From NCBI RefSeq assembly GCF_013363975.1, contig NZ_JABWGN010000007.1, positions 372,001 to 436,000 of the forward strand: a stretch of 64,000 nt of DNA, read 5' to 3'. Shown piece after piece: positions 58,414 through 64,000 of this stretch; positions within the stretch are counted from its first letter, which is position 1, and the number at the start of each line of letters is the position of its first letter. The notes below the pieces were generated by a model, which was given only the letters and a program-made list of their open reading frames with translations, searched no databases and was not told the DNA's origin. The DNA comes from Nonomuraea montanisoli. Lineage in GTDB: Bacteria > Actinomycetota > Actinomycetes > Streptosporangiales > Streptosporangiaceae. A program made the position numbers and the translations under genes.

Positions 58414-59868
58414 ATGAGGGTGGGGATTGGGGAGTCCGATGTCGCGCTCCTCGAGGCCGTTCCGCACCATGCGTCGAGCATCTGGACGCGGGCGTACCTG
58501 CGGATCCTTTGGGGAGGTGACGTCGCCTGCGCGCTCGGCGCGTGTGTGTGCGTGCTGGGAGTGCGGCTCCTGTACGGCGCGTTCATCCCGGTCGCCGAGT
58601 ACGCGCTCGGCGTCGGGCTGGTCGTCGCCTGGCCCGTCGCGCTGCTGATGGGCGGCGCGTACCGGGAACGCGCGCACGGCGAGGGAATGGAGGAGTTCAG
58701 GGCGGTCTTCAACGGCGGGGCGGCACTGATGGCGGCCGTGGCCATCGGCGCCTACGCCACGCAGACGGCGGTCGCGCGGAGTTTCGTCATGGCGATGCTT
58801 CCGCTGGCGCTGCTGTCCACGCTGTACTTCCGCTACAGAATGCGCAAACGCCTGCACCGCCGCCGGGCGGTCGGCGAATACCTGCGCCAGGTGGTCGCGG
58901 TCGGGCACCGCGAGGCGATCCTCGACCTGGTGATGCAGTTCAGGGGTCAGCCGCACCACGGCATGCGCGTCGTTGGAGCGTGCCTGCCGCCCGACCGCGT
59001 GGACGACGACCTCGAAGGCATCCCCGTCCTGGGCTCCTTCGGCGAGGTGTCGGAGGCGGTGGCGCGGGTCGGCGCGGACGCGGTCGCGGTGCTGACCTGC
59101 CCCGAGATGGACGGCGTGGCGCTGCGCAGGCTGGCGTGGAGCCTGGAGACCGAGCGGACCGACCTGTTCGTCGCCCCGGCGCTGATGGACGTGGCCGGCC
59201 CGCGCATCAGCATCAGGCCGGTGGCGGGGATGCCGCTGCTGCACGTGGAGCATCCCGAGTTCGACGGCGCCAAGCAGGTGGTCAAGAGCGTGTTCGACCG
59301 GTGCGTGGCGGGCCTTGCGCTGCTGGTCATGGCGGTGCCGCTGGCCGCGATCGTGCTGCTGGTCCGCCTGACCAGCCCCGGGCCGGCGCTGTTCTACCAG
59401 ACCCGCGTCGGGAGGGGCGGCAGAGAATTCCGTGTCGTGAAATTTCGGACCATGGTGGTGGATGCGGAGCGGCTCAAGCAGTCGCTCCTCCAGGACAACG
59501 AGCTGGACGGCGTGCTGTTCAAGATACGGAACGATCCAAGGATCACCCGCGTGGGCGCCTACCTGCGCCGGTACTCCATCGACGAGCTCCCGCAACTGCT
59601 CAACGTGGTCCGCGGCGAGATGTCGCTCGTCGGCCCGCGCCCGCCGCTGCCGGAGGAGGTCGCGCAGTACGGCGCGGACGTGCGCCGCAGGCTCGTGGTC
59701 AAGCCGGGCATGACCGGACTGTGGCAGGTAAGCGGACGTTCCACCCTAACCTGGGAGGAATCCGTCCGACTTGACCTGCGGTACGTGGAGAACTGGTCGC
59801 TCGTCCTCGACCTGCAGATCCTGTGGAAGACCTGGTCCGTCGTCACCCGCGGAGAAGGGGCTTACTAG
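58414..59868 (+). CDS. Undecaprenyl-phosphate sugar phosphotransferase (WbaP/CpsE-like)
   Basis: 484 aa from ATG 58414; an in-frame TTG at 58399 is possible. Four N-terminal transmembrane helices, a CoA-binding-like central domain (HGMRVVGACLPPDRVDDDLE) and the C-terminal polyprenyl phosphoglycosyl transferase domain after TM5: KFRTMVVDAE, RITRVGAYLRRYSIDELPQL, LVGPRPPLPEEV and VKPGMTGLWQVSGRSTLTWE. Starts lipid-linked glycan assembly by moving a sugar-1-phosphate to undecaprenyl phosphate. Directly followed by rmlA. Confidence 0.92.
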   Translation: MRVGIGESDVALLEAVPHHASSIWTRAYLRILWGGDVACALGACVCVLGVRLLYGAFIPVAEYALGVGLVVAWPVALLMGGAYRERAHGEGMEEFRAVFNGGAALMAAVAIGAYATQTAVARSFVMAMLPLALLSTLYFRYRMRKRLHRRRAVGEYLRQVVAVGHREAILDLVMQFRGQPHHGMRVVGACLPPDRVDDDLEGIPVLGSFGEVSEAVARVGADAVAVLTCPEMDGVALRRLAWSLETERTDLFVAPALMDVAGPRISIRPVAGMPLLHVEHPEFDGAKQVVKSVFDRCVAGLALLVMAVPLAAIVLLVRLTSPGPALFYQTRVGRGGREFRVVKFRTMVVDAERLKQSLLQDNELDGVLFKIRNDPRITRVGAYLRRYSIDELPQLLNVVRGEMSLVGPRPPLPEEVAQYGADVRRRLVVKPGMTGLWQVSGRSTLTWEESVRLDLRYVENWSLVLDLQILWKTWSVVTRGEGAY

Positions 59869-59870
59869 CG

Positions 59871-60938
59871 GTGAAAGCACTCGTGCTCGCCGGAGGGGCG
59901 GGCACCCGGCTCAGGCCCATCACCCACACCTCCGCCAAGCAACTCGTCCCCGTCGCCAACAAACCGGTGCTGTTCTACGGCCTGGAGGCGATCGCGGAGA
60001 CCGGCATCCGGGAGGTGGGCCTGGTCGTCGGCGACACCCAGGCGGAGATCGAGGCGGCCGTCGGCGACGGCTCGGCGTTCGGGCTGGAGGTGACCTACCT
60101 GCGCCAGGAGGCGCCGCTCGGGCTGGCGCACGGCGTGCTCATCGCCCGCGACTACCTGGGCGACGACGACTTCGTCATGTACCTCGGCGACAACTTCATC
60201 GTCGGCGGCATCGACGGCCTCGTACGCCGCTTCGCCCGCGAACGGCCCGCGGCGCAGATCATGCTGACGAAGGTCAGCGACCCGCGCCAGTTCGGCGTCG
60301 CCGAGCTCGACGCCTCCGGCCGGGTCGTCGGCCTGGAGGAGAAGCCGGCCCGGCCCAAGAGCGACCTCGCGCTGGTCGGCGTCTACCTGTTCACCCCGGC
60401 CGTGCACGAGGCGGTGGCCGAGCTCAAGCCGTCCTGGCGGGGCGAGCTGGAGATCACCGACGCGATCCAGTGGCTGATCGAGACCGGCCTGCCCGTGGAG
60501 TCCTCGGTGATCTCCGGCTACTGGAAGGACACCGGCAACGTCACCGACATGCTGGAGGTCAACCGCCTGGTCCTGGAGTCGCTGGAGCCGCGGATCAGTG
60601 GCTCGGTCGACGCGGCCAGCGAGCTGATCGGCCGGGTCGTCGTCGAGCCGGGCGCCGTGGTGGCCCGCTCCCGCGTGGTCGGCCCGGCCGTCATCGGCCC
60701 GGGCGCCCGCGTCGAGGACGGCTACGTCGGCCCGTTCACCTCCATCGGGGCGGACTGCGTCATCGAACGCGCCGAGATCGAGTACTCGATCGTGTTACCC
60801 CGCAGCTCCATCCGCGGCGTCAGCCGGATCGAGTCGTCGCTCATCGGCCACGACGTCGAGGTGACGCCCGCGTCCGCCTCTCCCCGAGCCCACCGCCTCG
60901 TGCTGGGCGATCACAGCAAGGTGCAGATCAGCTCTTGA
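59871..60938 (+). CDS. rmlA: Glucose-1-phosphate thymidylyltransferase (long RmlA/StrD type)
   Basis: 355 aa from GTG 59871 with GAGAAGGGG upstream. Makes dTDP-glucose. Nucleotide loop ALVLAGGAGTRLRPIT, QLVPVANKPVLFYGLEAIAE, GDNFIVGG and LTKVSDPRQFGVAELDASGR. The C-terminal third is a left-handed beta-helix (VVGPAVIGPGARVEDGYVGP), typical of the long form found in deoxysugar and polysaccharide clusters. The TGA stop lies in TTGAC, which matches the conserved end of the adjacent TnpB element, so the native last residues may have been replaced. Confidence 0.93.
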   Translation: MKALVLAGGAGTRLRPITHTSAKQLVPVANKPVLFYGLEAIAETGIREVGLVVGDTQAEIEAAVGDGSAFGLEVTYLRQEAPLGLAHGVLIARDYLGDDDFVMYLGDNFIVGGIDGLVRRFARERPAAQIMLTKVSDPRQFGVAELDASGRVVGLEEKPARPKSDLALVGVYLFTPAVHEAVAELKPSWRGELEITDAIQWLIETGLPVESSVISGYWKDTGNVTDMLEVNRLVLESLEPRISGSVDAASELIGRVVVEPGAVVARSRVVGPAVIGPGARVEDGYVGPFTSIGADCVIERAEIEYSIVLPRSSIRGVSRIESSLIGHDVEVTPASASPRAHRLVLGDHSKVQISS

Positions 60939-61056
60939 CTTCATCCACTTCCTCAAGAGAAGGGATTCCGACCGTCGCCGGTCGAGGTTCCTGCTTCTCT
61001 GCCGGTTGCCCGCTCGGAGGTCTCCGTTGAGGTCCTACACCAGCTCCACAGGCGTT
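60934..61056 (-). ncRNA. Candidate omega/reRNA scaffold of the TnpB element
   Basis: In TnpB systems the guide RNA scaffold comes from the 3' end of tnpB and the right end of the element, with the guide read from flanking DNA. By analogy the RNA here would cover the 3' part of tnpB and 61056 down to 60934, and the guide would be rmlA sequence just below 60934. Position only; structure was not computed. Confidence 0.4.
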
Positions 61057-62028
61057 TCACCTCTCCGCCGGCCCGGCGGCGAGGATGTTCTCGGCGGCGT
61101 TGACGTCGCGGTCGTGGCGGGCGCCGCAGGCGCATCGCCAGTCGCGGACGTCCAGCGGCATCTCGCCTCGCAAGGCGCCGCACGCCGAGCACAGCTTGGA
61201 GGAGGGGAACCAGCGGTCGATCACGACCAACTCCCGCCCGTACCAGGCCGCCTTGTACTCCAGCATCGACCGCATCTGCCGCCAGGACGCATCGCTGATC
61301 GCGCGGGCGACACGCCGGTTCTTGACCAGGTTGCGGACAGCGAGGTCCTCGATCACGACCGTTTGGTTCTCACGGACGAGCCGAGTACGCCGGTCGCGCC
61401 GCTCATGCCGCGGGTTGGCGACCTTCTCCCCGGTCGACAGCGTCATCAGGGCGATGATCCCGGCGTCCACCCCGACCACGTTCGTGATCGGCTCCAGCGG
61501 GCGGATCGTCTCCTCCACCAGGATGCACACGAACCACCGGCCGACCGCGTCTCTCGACACGGTCACGGTGGACGGCTCGGCCCCCTCCGGCAGCGGACGC
61601 GACCACACGATCTCCAGCGGCGCGTCCATCTTCGCCAACGTCAGCCGGCCGTCGCGCCAGCGGAACGCGGAACGGGTGTACTCGGCGCTCAGCCGCGACC
61701 GCTTACGCGACTTGAACGCCGGATACCGGGCCCGCCTGGCGAAGAAGTTCGCGAAAGCGGCCTGGAGGTGGCGCAGCGCCTGCTGCAACGGCACCGACGA
61801 CACCGCACCGAGGAACGCCAGCTCGGGCGTCTTCTTCCACCGGGTGAGCGCCGCCGAGGACTCGGTGTAGGAGACGCGCCGGCCTTCCAGCGTGTAGACG
61901 CGGGTCCGCTCTTCGAGTGCCCGGTTGTAGACCAACCGGACACAGCCGAAGGTCCTGGCGAGCTCATCGGCCTGCTCCACGGTCGGATGGAAGCGGTACC
62001 TGTAGGTCCGTTTCGCGATCTGCGCCAC
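61057..62028 (-). CDS. tnpB: TnpB (RNA-guided nuclease family) with an internal gap
   Basis: 323 aa, shorter than the usual 370-400. N-terminal KRTYRYRFHPTVEQADELAR, then VRLVYNRALEERTRVYTLEG, RuvC-I GVDAGI (Asp188), RuvC-II VVIEDLAV (Glu227), zinc finger CSACG...RCACG (Cys280, 283, 299, 301) and RuvC-III HDRDVNAAENI (Asp308). Relatives have some 50 helical residues between NPRHxRR and LVRENQTVV; here NPRHERRDRRT runs straight into RLVRENQTVV. All catalytic residues remain, so activity is uncertain. Confidence 0.9.
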   Translation of the reverse strand: MAQIAKRTYRYRFHPTVEQADELARTFGCVRLVYNRALEERTRVYTLEGRRVSYTESSAALTRWKKTPELAFLGAVSSVPLQQALRHLQAAFANFFARRARYPAFKSRKRSRLSAEYTRSAFRWRDGRLTLAKMDAPLEIVWSRPLPEGAEPSTVTVSRDAVGRWFVCILVEETIRPLEPITNVVGVDAGIIALMTLSTGEKVANPRHERRDRRTRLVRENQTVVIEDLAVRNLVKNRRVARAISDASWRQMRSMLEYKAAWYGRELVVIDRWFPSSKLCSACGALRGEMPLDVRDWRCACGARHDRDVNAAENILAAGPAER

Positions 62029-62063
62029 GGCCCACAGTCTCGCAAACCATCCAGAGGTGACCG

Positions 62064-62990
62064 ATGAGAATCCTCGTCACCGGCGGGGCCGGTTTCATCG
62101 GCTCGCACTTCGTCCGCTCGCACGGCGGCGACGACGTGACCGTGCTGGACAAGCTGACGTACGCGGGCCGGCGGGCCAACCTGGACGGCGCGCGGCACAC
62201 GTTCGTCCACGGCGACGTGTGCGACGCCGGCCTGCTCGCCGAGGTGGTGCCGGGTAACGACCTGGTGGTGAACTTCGCCGCCGAGTCGCACGTGGACCGC
62301 TCGATCGAGGGCGCCGCCGAGTTCGTCCGCACCAACGTCATGGGCACGCAGACCCTGATGCAGGCGTGCCTCGACGCCGGCGTGCCGCGGGTCGTGCACG
62401 TCTCGACCGACGAGGTGTACGGCACGATCGACAGCGGCTCCTGGGACGAGTCCGCGCCGCTCCAGCCGCGTTCCCCGTACGCCGCGTCCAAGGCGGGCGG
62501 CGACCTGATCGCCCGCGCGTACGCCGTCACCCACGGCCTGAACGTGTCGATCACCCGGTGCGGCAACAACTACGGCCCCCGGCAGTACCCCGAGAAGATC
62601 ATCCCGCTGTTCGTCACCAACCTGCTGCGCGGCCGGAAGGTACCGCTCTACGGCGACGGGCTGAACGTGCGCGACTGGATCCACGCCGAGGACCACTGCG
62701 CCGGCATCGACCTGGTCGCGGAGAAGGGCGAGCGGGGCGAGGTCTACCACGTCGCGGGCACCGCCGAGCTGACCAACCGCGAGCTGACCGGGCGCCTGCT
62801 GGAGGCGTGCGGCGCCGGCTGGGACATGGTGGAGCCGGTCGCCGACCGCAAGGGCCACGACCGCCGCTACTCGCTGGACGACACGCGGCTGCGGGCCCTC
62901 GGCTACCGCCCGCGCGTCCCGTTCGACCAGGGGCTCAAGGAGACCGTCGAGTGGTACGCCGCCAACCGCGACTGGTGGGAGGGCGCGTGA
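62064..62990 (+). CDS. rmlB: dTDP-glucose 4,6-dehydratase
   Basis: 308 aa extended SDR enzyme converting dTDP-glucose to dTDP-4-keto-6-deoxyglucose. Nucleotide motif MRILVTGGAGFIGSHFV, VVNFAAESHVDRSI, HVSTDEVYGTI, YAASKAGGDLIARAY (YxxxK) and RCGNNYGPRQYPEKIIPLF. AGAGGTGA precedes the ATG. The start lies just outside the TnpB element. The stop overlaps the GTG of rmlD. Confidence 0.94.
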   Translation: MRILVTGGAGFIGSHFVRSHGGDDVTVLDKLTYAGRRANLDGARHTFVHGDVCDAGLLAEVVPGNDLVVNFAAESHVDRSIEGAAEFVRTNVMGTQTLMQACLDAGVPRVVHVSTDEVYGTIDSGSWDESAPLQPRSPYAASKAGGDLIARAYAVTHGLNVSITRCGNNYGPRQYPEKIIPLFVTNLLRGRKVPLYGDGLNVRDWIHAEDHCAGIDLVAEKGERGEVYHVAGTAELTNRELTGRLLEACGAGWDMVEPVADRKGHDRRYSLDDTRLRALGYRPRVPFDQGLKETVEWYAANRDWWEGA

Positions 62991-63871
62991 GGTGGTTGAT
63001 CACGGGCGGCGGCATGCTCGCCGCCGACGTGTTACGCGCGGCCGTGGCCTCGGGTGAGCCGGCGCTGCCGCTGGGCCGCTCCGAGCTGGACGTGACCGAC
63101 CGGCGCGCGGTGCGCGACATGGTGACCGCCTGCCGTCCCGCCGTCGTCGTCAACTGCGCCGGCTGGACGGCCGTGGACGACGCCGAGACGCACGAGGCCG
63201 AGGCGCTGGAGGTCAACGGGCACGCGGTCGCGGCGCTGGCCGACGCCTGCTCGGCGGCCGGGGCCCGGCTGGTGCACATCTCCACCGACTACGTCTTCGA
63301 CGGAACGAGCCGTGAGCCGTACCCGGAGGACGCGCCGACCTGCCCGCTGAACGCCTACGGCCGCACCAAGCTCGCCGGGGAGCGCGCCGCGCTGGAGCGG
63401 GGGCATCACGTGGTGCGCACCGCCTGGCTGTACGGCGCGGCGGGCCCCAACTTCGTGCGCACGATGACCCGCCTGGCCCGCGCCGGCGCGGCCCCGGACG
63501 TGGTGGACGACCAGCGCGGCCAGCCGACGTGGGCCGCCGACCTGGCCGCCTTCGTGCTGCGGCTGGCCCGCTCCGGGCTGCCGCCCGGCGTCTATCACGG
63601 CACCAGCTCGGGGGAGACGACCTGGTGGGGCCTGGCCCGGGAGGTGTACGCCCTGTGCGGGGCCGATCCCGGGCTGGTGCGCCCGGTGCCGAGCACCGCC
63701 TACCCCCGCCCGGCGGCCCGGCCGGGCAACAGCGTGCTCGCCCACACCCGGTGCGCGCCGATCCGCCACTGGCGCGACGCGCTGCGCGCCGCGTGGCCGA
63801 CGCTGACCGGGGAGCTGCCGAGGACCCCGGCCCAGGTGGGGGAGGCGGGTCCTCAGTGCAGCGTGGCGTAG
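62987..63871 (+). CDS. rmlD: dTDP-4-dehydrorhamnose reductase
   Basis: 294 aa from GTG 62987 (GTGA overlap with the rmlB stop). RmlD layout: WLITGGGMLAADVLRAAVAS, ELDVTDRRAVRDMV, VVNCAGWTAVDDAETHEAEA, LVHISTDYVFDGTSREPYPE, YGRTKLAGERA (YxxxK) and DDQRGQPTWAADLAAFVLRL. The first glycine loop reads TGGGMLA, lacking the usual GxxGxxG spacing (G-Q-L/M-G replaced), a variation seen in some homologues. Convergent with rmlC, overlapping by 19 bases. Confidence 0.92.
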   Translation: MRWLITGGGMLAADVLRAAVASGEPALPLGRSELDVTDRRAVRDMVTACRPAVVVNCAGWTAVDDAETHEAEALEVNGHAVAALADACSAAGARLVHISTDYVFDGTSREPYPEDAPTCPLNAYGRTKLAGERAALERGHHVVRTAWLYGAAGPNFVRTMTRLARAGAAPDVVDDQRGQPTWAADLAAFVLRLARSGLPPGVYHGTSSGETTWWGLAREVYALCGADPGLVRPVPSTAYPRPAARPGNSVLAHTRCAPIRHWRDALRAAWPTLTGELPRTPAQVGEAGPQCSVA

Positions 63872-64000
63872 AACTTTGCGCACTCCTCGTAGTCCGGCAG
63901 CAGTCCCGCGGCCTCCGCCTGCGCGAGGGTGGGCGCCGCGGCGTCCTTCTCCGACAGCACCGGCTCCGCCTCGCCCGGCCAGTCGATCCCGAGCGCGGGG
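63853..64000 (-). CDS. rmlC: dTDP-4-dehydrorhamnose 3,5-epimerase (3' end only)
   Basis: The last 49 codons of a minus-strand gene that enters from the right edge: PALGIDWPGEAEPVLSEKDA, then APTLAQAEAAGLLPDYEECA and KFYATLH-stop. This is the characteristic C-terminus of RmlC-like epimerases (DPALGIxWP...LSxKDxxAPxLxEA). The stop TGA is at 63853-63855, inside the 3' end of rmlD. Completes a set for dTDP-L-rhamnose or a related deoxysugar. Confidence 0.85.
   Translation of the reverse strand, partial: PALGIDWPGEAEPVLSEKDAAAPTLAQAEAAGLLPDYEECAKFYATLH

Larger units (their letters stand above)
60934..62050 (-). mobile_element. IS605/IS1341-type TnpB-only element
   Basis: Minus-strand element carrying only tnpB. 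The right end is recognisable: TTGACTTCATCCACTTCCTC (60934-60953) then AAGAGAAGGGATTCC resembles the common actinobacterial IS1341-like end TTGACA...GGGGATTC. The left end lies a short distance before the tnpB ATG, about 62029-62050, and cannot be fixed exactly. It sits between rmlA and rmlB, splitting a dTDP-sugar operon. No TnpA transposase is present. Confidence 0.7.

Noticed and set aside
1..64000. CRISPR array
   Set aside because: No regularly spaced short direct repeats with unique spacers were seen; the tandem repeats found have no spacers and several are coding.
1..64000. tRNA or rRNA genes
   Set aside because: No cloverleaf-like sequence with a conserved GTTCGAATC-type arm was noticed, and no rRNA sequence. 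A covariance-model scan would settle this.

Overview
The window is high-GC DNA with GTG/TTG starts, stop-start overlaps, leaderless-looking starts and gene families typical of filamentous Actinomycetota: menaquinone-type complex I, YbaB/ESX-like secretion genes, XRE/MmyB regulators, a kinase-WD40 protein and DUF6879. A member of the Streptosporangiaceae (Nonomuraea, Microbispora or a relative) is my best guess. This is inferred from gene content only.

Layout. 1-7042: end of the complex I operon (nuoJ partial, K, L, M, N) followed by a long-chain polyprenyl diphosphate synthase, probably for the menaquinone tail. 7018-8731: rarD-like exporter and msrA. 8732-18000: a scarred accessory region. 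It mixes intact genes (flavoprotein, GNAT, two-component system, L,D-transpeptidase lipoprotein, RHH/PIN toxin-antitoxin pair, secreted proteins) with decayed pieces: an XRE regulator, a RepSA-type replication initiator in three frames, two copies of an unknown C-terminus, and two extra copies of the msrA 3' end in direct orientation. I read it as the remains of one or more integrative elements. 17968-20450: an orphan cytochrome b, which lacks one pair of heme ligands, translationally coupled to an FAD oxidoreductase. 20636-25257: SGNH hydrolase, RlmG-like methyltransferase, small membrane protein, ArsR-type regulator and PEP-mutase-like enzyme. 25274-28232: secreted inhibitor-like protein, small conserved protein and a four-gene ESX/YbaB-like operon. 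28385-34694: monooxygenase-like protein, NmrA-like reductase, three regulators, beta-propeller protein and MFS transporter. 34794-43671: secreted enzymes (phosphatase and subtilisin sharing a C-terminal P domain, erythromycin-esterase-like protein, DUF5829 protein), a kinase-fold protein and an ECF sigma factor. 44261-46193: a compact RiPP-like locus: an E1/ThiF enzyme with an N-terminal recognition-like domain and a CxxC...CxxC pair, a 40-aa peptide ending GNSN, a strong hairpin and a DUF6879 protein. This looks like an actinobacterial relative of the microcin C (MccB/MccA) system and is the most interesting candidate. 46249-54531: mixed metabolic genes, a K+ channel and regulators with visible operators, plus a signal-peptidase-like lipoprotein lacking both catalytic residues. 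54528-58088: a large Ser/Thr kinase with WD40-like repeats. 58414-64000: a dTDP-sugar and glycan cluster (undecaprenyl-phosphate sugar transferase, rmlA, rmlB, rmlD, rmlC partial) interrupted between rmlA and rmlB by a TnpB element whose protein lacks a block between RuvC motifs.

All gene calls come from reading the sequence. Family names rest on recognised motifs and remembered family sequences, not on database searches.
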